Assembly: GCA_944382785.1 (NCBI GenBank)
Contig: CALWNO010000003.1
Location: 28,572-92,571, forward strand
Length of the DNA stretch: 64,000 nt
DNA from: an uncultured Gemmiger sp.
Lineage (GTDB): Bacteria; Bacillota; Clostridia; Oscillospirales; Ruminococcaceae
Direction: 5' to 3'
Of the stretch, positions 33,233 to 42,110 are shown one piece after another. The notes under the pieces were generated by a model. That model was not told where the DNA came from, searched no databases, and saw nothing but the letters and a program-made list of their open reading frames with translations. The position numbers and the translations under genes are program-made. Within the stretch, counting starts at the first letter, position 1. Every line of letters begins with the position of its first letter.

Positions 33233-36030
33233 GCAGGTTCCTCCATTTCTTCCAGTTGGGTCCATTCCAACGCCACAGCATCGGTCAGGCCGTCCAGTTC
33301 CCGGATGCGGCGGTCGCTCTGTTCCGCCACCGCATCCAGTTCGGCATCTGCGACGGCGTCCGGCGGGACGGACTGTGCGGGGACGCTGTCGGCGTAGCAG
33401 TCGCTGTATCCCCGCTGGGGCGCCAGAACCAGCCAGTCAAAGGCTACCCCCGCCGGGCCATGGACCAGGGCATCCCGACCCTGTTTTTCCACCCAGAATC
33501 CCGGCGCCGCCCCAGTGATCAGCCACTGGGGCAGGGCGTGGGGGTCCAGGCATTCTTCCACCACCGGGTGGATGGTCAAAAGGCAAAGTCCTTCCTCATC
33601 CAGGGTCCCGCTACCGTTGTCACAGAAAAGAGCGGCCGCGCTCTCCATGGCGTTGAGGGCCCGGGCGCCGTAATGGTCGGTGGTCACCACCCGGTTTTTG
33701 GCCCCGGAACAGCCGATATCGCCGTTGACATACAGGTTTTGCCCATACACCCGCAGGGCGTTGTCGTACGCCTGAAGCTGGGCATCATTCTGCCCGCCCA
33801 CCGAGTTTTCCAGGAACACCTGATACCGGCAGCGCTGGATACGGGCGCTGCTGGTATCGCTGCAATAGGTGGCACCGCTGAGATGGTTGACGTATCCACT
33901 CTGAATGTCGGAGTAGGGGTCATAGGTATAGCCCACCTGCAGGCTGCCGGCAGCGTTCTTGTAGCCCACGCCGGTCAGACCGGAGGTGGAGAAGAGCGCC
34001 GTCAGGCTGCGGTTGAACCAGCTCCAGTTGTTTTCGATGCCGGAGCGCAGCTCTCCGTTGGTGTAGCTGTTGAAGCCGTTCCACAGGAATTTGGTGTAGC
34101 TGTCCGCGGAGCCGGCCCGAAGATCGGCGTTGCTGCCCGCCACCAGCGCGGCGTTGTCCAGGTCGATGGTCAGCGCGCCGTTGCTGCTGCGGACGGTACC
34201 GGTGGTGATGTTGCCGCCGTTGATGACGGTTCGGCCGCTTTCTTCCAGATCCCGGAATTCCACCATTCCCGTGAAGGAGATGCGGGCGCTGGACAGCTCC
34301 ACCCCATGGGAATTGAGCTGCAGGGTGGTGGTTTTGGCGGACAGGACAGACAGTTCCGGTGCCTCCAGTTCCAGGGTGCCGGTGCCGGACTGGATGTTGG
34401 CAAACAGATAAACCCGCCCCAGGGTGACGGACGGCAGGCGCAGGCGGGCCGTAGCCGTCACCCAGTCTCCTTCCGGTGCCGGTGTCTGCGCGTCGGCGAT
34501 CTGGGCCAGGGAGGTCCAGACCGTCGTTCGGCTGCCACCCTCCGGTGTGTACTCCCCAAATCCCCGGATGTAAGCGCCGATCATGGCCGGGTCCTGGATG
34601 GTGATGGCGGCGGTGATCCGGTACCGCACCGAGAATTCCACCTCGGCCCCGCTCAGCAGGTCCAGAGCCTCGTCCGGGACATTCATGGCCGCCCCGCAGC
34701 TGCCGGTACCGTCCGCCTGCAGGATGGCCCGCTGCCCGTTCAGGGTCACCGTGCCGCCGGCCTCATGGCCGCTGGAACTGGCCCGGTACCAGGGGACATC
34801 CGCCAGCTGATTGCCCGGGAAATCCTGCCGGGCACAAAGTTCCAGACCGTCCACGGTGGTCTGCATCTCAAATACCTTGCCCTGCAGGTCCTGGTAGGAC
34901 TGTTCATTGACGGCTGTGGTGGTGTCCCGCCGGGCATTGCCGGTACTTTCCAGCTGCATGGTCTGTCCGCTTACGGTGCGTTTCATCACCAGGGTGTGGT
35001 ACACCTGTCCCCGGGCATCCACCACATCCAGCCGGGTGCCGGGGCGGATGGATTCCGCAAAGGGCATGGTCAGCTGCAGCGGGGTATACCGCACCCCCTC
35101 CATCGCCGCAAAGAGGGTCCGGGCCACCGGTTCCAGCCGGTCGGCGCTGTCGGTGGTGAGCAGCCGGTTTCCCTGGACGACCAGGGCGTTGGTGCCGGTT
35201 GCTTCCGGGGGCCAGATGGTCCCCACATCGCCGTCGGTCTGTTTCAGCTGGACCTTGTCCACCGGGGCGGTCTCGTAGTCCTCACAGGTCAGGGACCCCT
35301 GAAGGTAGTATCCCACCCGCTGGCCGATGCGCCAGACCTCTCCTGAGGCCGTGCGCAGCACCTGCCCGGCCAGGCGCAGGGCGGCCGGAATCTGCCCTTC
35401 CCCGGGAGCAGCCACGGCAGGCATCCCGTCTGCCACGGCGTACCAGCCCAGTTCCAGCTGTCCCGTACCGGTCATCCGGGCAAACTTTCCCGCCGCCTGG
35501 GCTGCCCACTGGAGCAGCTGGCGTCCGGTGATCTGCCCGGCGCTGAATGCCCGGATCTGGTATCCGCCGTCGGGCAAGGCGTCCAGGGTGCCCGCCGCCG
35601 GTTCCACCCCGCAGGCTGCGCAGAGTTTTTGCAAAAACGCCGCCAGCGTCATGGGAAAGGCTTGCTGCTGTGCCGCCATCCACTGGGTCATGTCCCGGTC
35701 AAACAGGGTCATGCGGTCGTAGGCGGTGATCCTGTACACGTTGGCGCTGGCCCGGGTGGGCTTTTCAGCCAGGAAAATTCCCGCTGCCGTCTCGGTACCG
35801 GCCTCGGTATCCAGGCGCAGCAGGGTCAGCTCATCCCCCTGGGCCAGGTTCAGCCGCCCTTCCGGCACCCAGATTTCCAGTTCGGCACAGGCCGCACAGG
35901 CGGCGCCGGGACACAGGTCGGTGCCGTCGCTGACCTGCTCGGTGAGGGTCACGCTGCGCAGGGCATTGCCGGCGGTTTCTCCGCTGGTGAGAACGCTGCC
36001 GTCCCCCAGCAGAAGTTTGTGTTTCAGCAT
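33229..36030 (-). CDS. Large phage tail protein (prophage tail/tail-spike type)
   Basis: 933 residues. N-terminal about 370 residues resemble gp18-like/distal-tail-associated 'prophage tail' proteins (LKHKLLLGDGSVLT, a cysteine-rich CPGAACAACAELEIWVP, LTLLRLDTE), followed by a coiled transition (QSYQDLQGKVFEMQTTVDGLEL), a jelly-roll-like carbohydrate-binding segment about 420-560 and a repetitive beta C-terminus. Probably forms the tail tip with a wall-binding or degrading role. No catalytic motif identified. Confidence 0.75.
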   Translation of the reverse strand: MLKHKLLLGDGSVLTSGETAGNALRSVTLTEQVSDGTDLCPGAACAACAELEIWVPEGRLNLAQGDELTLLRLDTEAGTETAAGIFLAEKPTRASANVYRITAYDRMTLFDRDMTQWMAAQQQAFPMTLAAFLQKLCAACGVEPAAGTLDALPDGGYQIRAFSAGQITGRQLLQWAAQAAGKFARMTGTGQLELGWYAVADGMPAVAAPGEGQIPAALRLAGQVLRTASGEVWRIGQRVGYYLQGSLTCEDYETAPVDKVQLKQTDGDVGTIWPPEATGTNALVVQGNRLLTTDSADRLEPVARTLFAAMEGVRYTPLQLTMPFAESIRPGTRLDVVDARGQVYHTLVMKRTVSGQTMQLESTGNARRDTTTAVNEQSYQDLQGKVFEMQTTVDGLELCARQDFPGNQLADVPWYRASSSGHEAGGTVTLNGQRAILQADGTGSCGAAMNVPDEALDLLSGAEVEFSVRYRITAAITIQDPAMIGAYIRGFGEYTPEGGSRTTVWTSLAQIADAQTPAPEGDWVTATARLRLPSVTLGRVYLFANIQSGTGTLELEAPELSVLSAKTTTLQLNSHGVELSSARISFTGMVEFRDLEESGRTVINGGNITTGTVRSSNGALTIDLDNAALVAGSNADLRAGSADSYTKFLWNGFNSYTNGELRSGIENNWSWFNRSLTALFSTSGLTGVGYKNAAGSLQVGYTYDPYSDIQSGYVNHLSGATYCSDTSSARIQRCRYQVFLENSVGGQNDAQLQAYDNALRVYGQNLYVNGDIGCSGAKNRVVTTDHYGARALNAMESAAALFCDNGSGTLDEEGLCLLTIHPVVEECLDPHALPQWLITGAAPGFWVEKQGRDALVHGPAGVAFDWLVLAPQRGYSDCYADSVPAQSVPPDAVADAELDAVAEQSDRRIRELDGLTDAVALEWTQLEEMEEPA

Positions 36031-36040
36031 GGGCTCCTCC

Positions 36041-36415
36041 TCAGCACTGAATGATGTTGAAGCTGAAATTCCGCCACAAGCCGGTGCGCCGGTTCTTCCA
36101 CACGGCGCTGCACTGGCTCATGTAGGCGGTGCAGGTCTCGGTCTCGCCGCTGCCGCCGAACACCGGGTGGGTGAAGGCAAACTGGGCCTTGCCCGCAAAC
36201 AGGTCCCGCAGATACCGCAGCTCCTCGTCGGTGAGCCAGGCGTAGGAGAAGCTCCAGCTGCCCACCTTTTCCCGCACCACCACCCGGTGCATGACCCCGC
36301 TTTCGTCCCGGCCGGAATCGCTGGCGTCCAGATCGGCAAAGCTGAACTCCGGTTCCTCGTCGGGGGCCAGCATGGGCACCCCGTCCACCTGGTAAAACTC
36401 CACCTTGCTGATCAT
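36041..36415 (-). CDS. Phage distal-tail region protein
   Basis: 124 residues. Beta-rich with W and F residues: ISKVEFYQVDGVPMLAPDEEPEF, VGSWSFSYAWLTDEELRYLRDLF, FTHPVFGGSGETETCTAYMSQCSAVW. Starts four bases inside the tape-measure stop (ATGA). Size and place between tape measure and tail spike point to a Dit- or adaptor-like subunit. Confidence 0.6.
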   Translation of the reverse strand: MISKVEFYQVDGVPMLAPDEEPEFSFADLDASDSGRDESGVMHRVVVREKVGSWSFSYAWLTDEELRYLRDLFAGKAQFAFTHPVFGGSGETETCTAYMSQCSAVWKNRRTGLWRNFSFNIIQC

Positions 36416-38241
36416 AGGCCATACCCTCCCGTAATGACGGCCTGCCGCGTGCGGTAGCGCTGGGCAGCCCGGCCGATGACTTCATCCCCCACCCGGATGC
36501 CGTACACCGCTTCCAGGATCTGGCGCAGGGTGTCGGTGACCTGGGCCAGGGCGGCCAGCTCCCCGTCCTGCATGTCCTGCATAGCGGCGGCCACCGCCTG
36601 CTGGATGGTGGCCAGAGGAGCTTCCACATTGGTCCCGCTGTGCTGGTCACCCAGCACGGCCAGGAAGGCCCGGTTGGGCGGGATTACCGCGCCCCGGGCC
36701 AGAGCCGGCACCTGCAGCGCCTCATCGGGGGCGGAGGGCAGCAGGCTGAAGGGACTCGCCGGGTTGTGGGGGACCTTCTGGGCGTTGCTGGCCATCCCGC
36801 CCAGCCGGTTTGCGGCGTTGAGGATGCTGTCCAGCCAGCCGGTAATGCCGGACACAAAGTCGTCAAACAGGGATTTCAGGTGGTCGATGGCATTGCTGAC
36901 GGTGGAGGTGATGCTTTCCCACACCCGGACGGCGGTATCGGCCATATCGGACCAGGCCTGCTGCCATTGCCCGCAGAGAACATCGGACAAAAAGTCCAGC
37001 AGCCCCCGCAAGGCGGTGAGCAGGGTATTGATGAGCCCGGCCACCACCCCCACGGCGGTGGTCACCGCTCCGCTGATGACCAGGCAGATCCCGGTCACCA
37101 CCGGCCCGAACGCCGAGGAGATCCATTCCAGCAGCGGGGCCAGCACCTGGTTCCACAGGTTCAGCAGCAGGGTGGTCACCGAACCCATGTACATGGCAAA
37201 TTCCGAGAACAGAGGCACCAGGGAATCCTGCCAGACGGTGGAGACCTGTTCCAGCAGTCCCTGGGCCAGGGGCAGGATGGTCCCGGTCCACAAGGCGTCC
37301 AGGATGCCCACCAGGTTGTCGATGGCCAGAATGATGCCCTGGTAGATGGGTTCGCCATAGGCTTCCCAGGCGGTTTTGATGCCTTCCATCAGTCCGTTCC
37401 AGATGGCCAGGGCATTTTCCAGGGCGGGACGGACCAGGCCGTTCAGGGCCTGCTGCACCACCCCGGCCAGCCAGACAAAGGCGTTGCCCAGACCGGTGAT
37501 GGCGGCGGTGCCCACCCCGCTGACCACCGGCCACAGAGCCAGGGAAAACTGATTCACCACCCCGGGAATGAACTGGGTGAGAAGATAGTTTGCCAGCGGT
37601 ACCAGACTTCCCTGCCACAGCTGCTGGATGGCAGCCCGCAGAGGCTCCCACACCGCCAGGGCCGCATCCCGCATATGCCGCCAGGCGGACCCCCAGGACA
37701 GGATGGCGTCGGCATAGTATTTGCGCAGATAGGCAAGGAGGCCGTCCAGCAATCCCCGGGCGGTCTGCACGGCGGTGCGGGTCTCCTGTACCGCCTCCTC
37801 GGCCTGGGTTTTGGAGCTGCTGCTCTTTTTGCTGCTGCCGGAGGAGCCCTTGCTCCCCGACGAAGTGGATGGCGCCCCCATCTTGATGATCTCGTCAAAC
37901 CCGGCCAGACTGCGCACCGCCTTGGCGCTGCTTTTGGCGGCGGCCGCGGCGGATTGCCGGACCTGGTCCAGCCCGGCGGCGGCCTTGGCCACCCCGCTGC
38001 GCCCGCCCAGTTCCCCGGTCAGGGCGTTCAGCTCGGCCAGGGCCGGGTTCAGGGTCGTGGTCAGCGGGGCGGCGGCGTGCACAAAGGCAGACCGCAGCCC
38101 TTGGGTGACCGCTGTGGTCCGGCGGGCCCCGGCCTCGGCGGTGCGCAGTGCCCCGTCCAGCCCCGCCAGACTGTTCTGCAGCGCCCCCACCCGTTTTTGC
38201 AGGGCGGCGGCACTCTCCTCAAATTGGATCTTGGTTGCCAA
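36412..38241 (-). CDS. Tape measure protein
   Basis: 609 residues, long helical N-terminus (ALQKRVGALQNSLAGLDGALRTAEAGARR), a Ser/Gly/Lys linker (SGSKGSSGSSKKSSSSK near 125-145), about ten hydrophobic amphipathic segments, and a C-terminal SISNIDHLKSLFDDFVSGITGWLDS-type coil. At roughly 1.5 angstrom per residue this would give a tail near 90 nm, an inference from the known length rule. Starts 15 bases after the Gp15 gene. Confidence 0.85.
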   Translation of the reverse strand: MATKIQFEESAAALQKRVGALQNSLAGLDGALRTAEAGARRTTAVTQGLRSAFVHAAAPLTTTLNPALAELNALTGELGGRSGVAKAAAGLDQVRQSAAAAAKSSAKAVRSLAGFDEIIKMGAPSTSSGSKGSSGSSKKSSSSKTQAEEAVQETRTAVQTARGLLDGLLAYLRKYYADAILSWGSAWRHMRDAALAVWEPLRAAIQQLWQGSLVPLANYLLTQFIPGVVNQFSLALWPVVSGVGTAAITGLGNAFVWLAGVVQQALNGLVRPALENALAIWNGLMEGIKTAWEAYGEPIYQGIILAIDNLVGILDALWTGTILPLAQGLLEQVSTVWQDSLVPLFSEFAMYMGSVTTLLLNLWNQVLAPLLEWISSAFGPVVTGICLVISGAVTTAVGVVAGLINTLLTALRGLLDFLSDVLCGQWQQAWSDMADTAVRVWESITSTVSNAIDHLKSLFDDFVSGITGWLDSILNAANRLGGMASNAQKVPHNPASPFSLLPSAPDEALQVPALARGAVIPPNRAFLAVLGDQHSGTNVEAPLATIQQAVAAAMQDMQDGELAALAQVTDTLRQILEAVYGIRVGDEVIGRAAQRYRTRQAVITGGYGL

Positions 38242-38256
38242 AACGTTCCCCCTCTC

Positions 38257-38829
38257 TCATTTGGCCAGCCGGGCCAGCAGGCGATCGTGTTCCGCCTGTT
38301 CGGCCTCGCTGCGGGCGGGGCGCAGGTCGATCTCGGCCCGGTGGGCCCGGTAATAGCTCAGTTCCCAGGGCTCCAGCTTTTTGCCCCGGCGCAGCTTGTC
38401 CCGGATGGCCACCACCGTGGCCAGGGGCCCTTCCCCGATGGCCGAAAACCAGGCCAGAAAGCTCCACCAGTGCAGAAAGGGCATCGCCCGCACCTCGCAC
38501 CCGGCAGCCCGGTTCACCCCCGCCACGATCATGGGGGCGTCCCGCTGCCAGTCCAGCAGCCGGGGCCCGGGAGCCTGCGTCTCCGTCCGCCCCCCGGCGA
38601 TGAACTCCGCCAGTTTGCGGGCGGCTTCCGGGTACAAGGCTTCGGGCATGGTTTTGAAGTCCCTGTAAAACAGGGCCAGGGCCACATACCACCGTTCCCG
38701 GGGCAGCAGGGTTTCCCCTTCCGCCCCGTCCAGCCAGCCGATCACATCCAGCACGTCCCGGAAATCCCCATGAATGGCCCAGGGTTTTCCGCCCACCGTC
38801 AGGGCAGTGGGCAGGTCCCAGCCGGTCAT
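38257..38829 (-). CDS. Bacteriophage Gp15 family protein
   Basis: 190 residues with the family pattern: HGDFRDVLDVIGWLDG, LLPRERWYVALALFYRDF, AEFIAGG, LLDWQRDAPMIVAGVNRAAGCEVRAMPFLHWWSFLAWFSAIGEG, RGKKLEPWELSYYRAH. Lies between the tail tube/chaperone gene and the tape measure, the place of tail assembly chaperones; its overlap of four bases with the upstream gene fits a chaperone pair made in fixed ratio. Confidence 0.88.
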   Translation of the reverse strand: MTGWDLPTALTVGGKPWAIHGDFRDVLDVIGWLDGAEGETLLPRERWYVALALFYRDFKTMPEALYPEAARKLAEFIAGGRTETQAPGPRLLDWQRDAPMIVAGVNRAAGCEVRAMPFLHWWSFLAWFSAIGEGPLATVVAIRDKLRRGKKLEPWELSYYRAHRAEIDLRPARSEAEQAEHDRLLARLAK

Positions 38830-39275
38830 GCGTCGCCCCGGGCGGCGCGGGCGGCCTCCGCTTCGGCCACGGCCCGGTCGGCGGTGGCTTCCACCGTGTG
38901 CCTGGCCCCCGCCTGCAGGATGGGGGTCAGGGCCTCCAGCAGGTTTTCCACCACCCGGTGACCGTTGGTGCCCACCCCGGCCAGGTTCACCCCTTCCAGC
39001 AGGGTGTCAAAGTCGTTGGGGGCACCGAACACCCGGTTCAGCAGGGCCTTGATCTGCCGGTCATAGTCGGCCAGCAGCTCCAGGGCCGCACCGCCGTCGC
39101 CGTTCTCGGGCAGAGAGGCACTTTTGCGGGTCAGTTCCTCATCCAGGGCGGCCAGTTCCTCCCGGGCCGCAAAAAAGCGGTGGTAGAGGTTGGGGTCTCC
39201 GGGGTTGAAGCGCAGCACGCCCCGCCCGTTGATCTCGAATTCCTCCACACCGGTATCCACCAGCAGTTTGTGCAT
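38826..39275 (-). CDS. Phage tail assembly chaperone-like protein
   Basis: 149 residues from the ATG at 39275. DTGVEEFEINGRGVLRFNPGDPNLYHRFF at the N-terminus, then long helices (AAREELAALDEELTRK, LLADYDRQIKALLNRVFG) and an alanine-rich tail. This layout matches gpG-like chaperones encoded between tail tube and tape measure. Overlap with Gp15 as ATGA. Confidence 0.75.
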   Translation of the reverse strand: MHKLLVDTGVEEFEINGRGVLRFNPGDPNLYHRFFAAREELAALDEELTRKSASLPENGDGGAALELLADYDRQIKALLNRVFGAPNDFDTLLEGVNLAGVGTNGHRVVENLLEALTPILQAGARHTVEATADRAVAEAEAARAARGDA

Positions 39276-39323
39276 CGAAAAATCACGCTCCTTTGTGTTT
39301 CCCGCCCACCCGCCCGGCACGCT

Positions 39324-39806
39324 TTATGCCGCCGGGTTCGGGGTAAAGGTCTTGGTGCTCACGTTGAAGGTACCGGCGGTCTTGACGCCGGTGTAGTGGA
39401 CATTGAAGGGGATCTGGTAGCCGGTGGTATCGCCGCCGTAGCTGACGATCTCCACGTACACTTCCTCCTTCACCGCCGGGTAGGAATCGGACTCATCCCC
39501 CCACAGCTTGACCTCCACCATGTCGGTCTTGAGCTGGTCCAGTACCAGGTCGCCGTCGATGATGGCCTGGAGCTTTTCAAACAGGGGGTCGTCCTTCTCG
39601 GCGTAGTAGGGCGAGACTTCGCCCTGCTTCTGGTAGCTGTCGATGACCACCGAGGTCTGGCCCAGGATGTTGGTCTTTTTTTCCACATTGGCGCTCAGTT
39701 CGGGGGAATATTCCTCCAGGTCGGCGCCCAGACGGCAGTATTCGCTCTCCGCGTCGGAAAAGGCCGCGTTCAGGTAATGGGCCATGTATTTGCGTTCAAT
39801 CTTCAA
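39324..39806 (-). CDS. Major tail tube protein
   Basis: 160 residues, TTG start at 39806 decided by AAAGGAGAG upstream; the next ATG (39785) has no ribosome site. Acidic, beta-rich: RLGADLEEYSPELSANVEKKTNILGQTSV, GDLVLDQLKTDMVEVKLWGDE, YVEIVSYGGDTTGYQIPFNVHYTGVKTAGTFNVSTKTFTP, a pattern of Gram-positive siphovirus tail tube subunits. Forms the hollow tail with the tape measure inside. Confidence 0.8.
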   Translation of the reverse strand: MKIERKYMAHYLNAAFSDAESEYCRLGADLEEYSPELSANVEKKTNILGQTSVVIDSYQKQGEVSPYYAEKDDPLFEKLQAIIDGDLVLDQLKTDMVEVKLWGDESDSYPAVKEEVYVEIVSYGGDTTGYQIPFNVHYTGVKTAGTFNVSTKTFTPNPAA

Positions 39807-39820
39807 AGGTGTCTCTCCTT

Positions 39821-40255
39821 TCAGTACCGGATGGTGTATTCGGCTTTCAGCTGCACGGCGTAGACGGCGGTCCCCTCATCGGAGGCCCGTTCCAGTTTTG
39901 CGTCGGCGGCGGTGAGCCGTTCCTGGGCGGTGTCGGTGTTGCCGAAGACCGGGGCCCTGCCCGCGGCGCTTTCGGCCAGCACCCAGCGCTGCAGTTCCAG
40001 CAGGGTGGCGGCGTTTTCCTGGGCGCTGCGCCCGCCGTAAGGCAGCACCAGCCGCAGGGTGAAGGAGGCCCGGCAGCGCAGGCGCACTTCCCCCAGAAGA
40101 TTCACCCGGCGCTCGGTCACCTGCACCCCGGCGGGGAACAGCCCCGCCGTGCCCGGCACCGCGGGGGCGCCGTCCACCCACAGGGTTTTCACCCCGACCA
40201 GGGCGGGGGCGGTGCGCAGCCAGTCACACAGGGTTTTCAGCGTTTCCTCTTCCAT
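39821..40255 (-). CDS. Phage tail terminator / minor capsid-like protein
   Basis: 144 residues, AAGGAGG before the ATG. EEETLKTLCDWLRTAPALVG helix, LFPAGVQVTERRVNLLGEVRLRCRASFTLRLVLPYG beta sheet, KAEYTIRY end. Alpha-beta layout and position after the two connectors and before the tail tube fit a tail terminator (gpU-like). Confidence 0.65.
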   Translation of the reverse strand: MEEETLKTLCDWLRTAPALVGVKTLWVDGAPAVPGTAGLFPAGVQVTERRVNLLGEVRLRCRASFTLRLVLPYGGRSAQENAATLLELQRWVLAESAAGRAPVFGNTDTAQERLTAADAKLERASDEGTAVYAVQLKAEYTIRY

Positions 40256-40267
40256 GGGCGGTCCTCC

Positions 40268-40684
40268 TTAGTTGGTCAGGCTGCGGGCGCCGCTGCCGGA
40301 CCGGTTCCACCAGCCCCCAGCCTCCAGGTGGCAGAACCGCCCCCGTGCCTCTTTGTGGTCCACATACTGCACGCAGCAGACCCCGGGGTTCACTGCGGGC
40401 ACAAAGGCCGGCCAGGTTTCCCAGGAAACAGCGGGGCCTTCCCCCTCCAGCACCCGGTCCCCGGGTTCCAGGGTGTAGTCCTGCCCCGGCAGTCCCGCCG
40501 CCGCGGGCAGGATCAGCACAAAGTCCTGGGACTGCTGCTGGCCGGTCTCGGTGTGGGTCAGCCGGGTCCGCCGGTCCAGGAAGGCCCCCGTCACCACCCT
40601 GCGGGTGACGGTTCCGGCCGCCTCGTCCGGGTGGTAGAGGGTCACGGTCTGGGTGCACAGAGGGTAGCGCAGCGCCTCAGCCAT
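40268..40684 (-). CDS. Phage head closure / minor capsid protein
   Basis: 138 residues; beta-rich (LCTQTVTLYHPDEAAGTVTRRVVTGAFLDRR, DFVLILPA, PGDRVLEGEGP). Such small beta proteins between adaptor and terminator act as head stoppers in SPP1-like phages (gp16). Start overlaps the end of the upstream gene by eight bases. Confidence 0.6.
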   Translation of the reverse strand: MAEALRYPLCTQTVTLYHPDEAAGTVTRRVVTGAFLDRRTRLTHTETGQQQSQDFVLILPAAAGLPGQDYTLEPGDRVLEGEGPAVSWETWPAFVPAVNPGVCCVQYVDHKEARGRFCHLEAGGWWNRSGSGARSLTN

Positions 40685-41042
40685 GGCGCACCCCCCGCTT
40701 CATGAGCAGAAAGTCCCCGGCCACCTGGCGGAAGTAGGACTCCCGCAGATACAAGGTGGTGGCGGACAGTTCCGCCGGGGCGGTGTAGGTCTCGCTCACC
40801 GAGCCCACACTGGCGGAAGCCAGGCCCCGGCGGCTGTCCTCGGCGTCAAACTCGTACATGGCGTCGGCGATGGCACACAGGGCGTTGTCCTCGGCGTCCG
40901 GAACCCCCTCCCGGGGGCTCACCCGGAACACCTGGCTGTAGTGGGCCAGCTTGGCGGCGGCCCGCTTGGCGTAGCGGGGGAAGTCCCCTTCGGGGATGTC
41001 CTCCCCCAGGTAGGCATCGGTGTAAAAGGTATAGTCCGGCAA
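40677..41042 (-). CDS. Phage head-tail connector (adaptor)
   Basis: 121 residues, TTG start at 41042 preceded by GAGGGGG. All-helical: DFPRYAKRAAAKLAHYSQVF, EDNALCAIADAMYEFD, LYLRESYFRQVAGDFLLMKRGV, a layout of SPP1 gp15/HK97 gp6-type adaptors. Follows the capsid gene by 14 bases. Confidence 0.65.
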   Translation of the reverse strand: MPDYTFYTDAYLGEDIPEGDFPRYAKRAAAKLAHYSQVFRVSPREGVPDAEDNALCAIADAMYEFDAEDSRRGLASASVGSVSETYTAPAELSATTLYLRESYFRQVAGDFLLMKRGVRHG

Positions 41043-41056
41043 GGCGATGCCCCCTC

Positions 41057-41914
41057 TCAGGCCTTGAACTTGGCCAGCACCACCTTGGCTTCGTTGGACA
41101 GCACCGCCACATAGAACTCGTCGGCGGTGATTTCGGTGGTGCGGATCTTGGGTTTGCGCTCGGCCTCCACATTGACCTCCCGCTTGCGGTAGATGGTCAG
41201 GGCCGGGACCTCATCCTCGGTTTCGGGGTCGCTCTCCAGCCGGACGATGGGGCAGGAGTAGTTGGCTTCCTCGTCCACCAGGGGCACCTTCTTGGAAGGC
41301 ACCACCCGGCAGCCTGCCACCATGCCGATCTCGCCGGAGACCATGACCCCGGCCTGGTACTTGTCGGCGGAGAGGAAGTCCGGATCCTTGCGCAGCTGGG
41401 TGACCTGCTTGGGGTGGACGAAGATCACCTTGTCGCTGCCCTGTTCCTCCTCAAACAGGTCCAGGGCGTCCACGATGCCCGCATAGCTGATGTTGCTGGC
41501 GCTGCCGTCAAAGGTCAGGGTGGCGTCCTGGAGGGCGTCCATGCAATCGTTGTCGATCTTGGCGGCGATGGACAGGGCCAGCTGGGTGTTGGCTTCGCCC
41601 ACCGGGTTGCCGTAGCCGGACAGCACCGCCTCGTCGGTGAGGCTGATGCCCTTCATGGCCTTCTTGACGGTGGCCTTGCGGGTGGAGGTGGTCATCTTCT
41701 CGATGGCCACCTCGGCGCCCTCGGCCACGTCGGCGGCGTCGCCGATGTAGCCGTAGGCGGGCACGGTGATGGTATCGCCGGGGACGCCCACCAGGGTGTC
41801 GTCCACCTTGGCGAAGGGTGCCACCCGCAGTTTCTTGGGGATGCGGGCGCTCACCATGTCGCCCATGACTTCGGGGTCGATGAGGTCCGCCAGTTTGGTG
41901 GTCATATCTGCCAT
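41057..41914 (-). CDS. Phage major capsid protein, N4-gp56-like
   Basis: 285 residues, AAAGGAG before the ATG. Starts directly with mature capsid-like sequence (ADMTTKLADLIDPEVMGDMVSARIPKKLRVAPF) and lacks the long HK97 delta domain. VPAYGYIGDAADVAEGAEV, VKKAMKGISLTDEAVLSGYGNPVGEAN, IFVHPKQVTQLRKDPDF are typical of N4-gp56/P22-type small capsids of gut phages. No protease or scaffold gene of usual size is next to it. Confidence 0.85.
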   Translation of the reverse strand: MADMTTKLADLIDPEVMGDMVSARIPKKLRVAPFAKVDDTLVGVPGDTITVPAYGYIGDAADVAEGAEVAIEKMTTSTRKATVKKAMKGISLTDEAVLSGYGNPVGEANTQLALSIAAKIDNDCMDALQDATLTFDGSASNISYAGIVDALDLFEEEQGSDKVIFVHPKQVTQLRKDPDFLSADKYQAGVMVSGEIGMVAGCRVVPSKKVPLVDEEANYSCPIVRLESDPETEDEVPALTIYRKREVNVEAERKPKIRTTEITADEFYVAVLSNEAKVVLAKFKA

Positions 41915-41936
41915 GGTTCTGTTCTCCTTTCAGGTG

Positions 41937-42110
41937 TCAGCCGCGGCGCAGCTGTTCATAGGTGGTGGGGTCGCTGTGCTTGAGAGCCAGCCGTTCCCGG
42001 TAGGTCATGCGGTCCAGTGCTTCCCGGCCGGGCAGCATGGCCGCCGTGCCGGTGCCCGCCGCGTAGGGCGCGGGGGTGGTGTTGGGTTCAGGATTCTGGT
42101 TGGGTTCCAT
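41937..42110 (-). CDS. 57-residue phage protein between portal and capsid
   Basis: An open frame of 57 codons with an excellent ribosome site (AAAGGAGGTG) seven bases before the ATG at 42110, overlapping the portal stop. MEPNQNPEPNTTPAPYAAG is Pro/Asn-rich and disordered; the second half (LPGREALDRMTYRERLALKHSDPTTYEQLRRG) is a basic helix. In the position of a scaffold, with a helical C-terminus as in scaffold capsid-binding ends, but much shorter than known scaffolds. Confidence 0.75.
   Translation of the reverse strand: MEPNQNPEPNTTPAPYAAGTGTAAMLPGREALDRMTYRERLALKHSDPTTYEQLRRG

Noticed and set aside
33214-38961. Long rightward open frames opposite the tail genes
   Set aside because: Composition typical of antisense frames in GC-rich DNA, no ribosome sites, and they cross several coupled phage genes.
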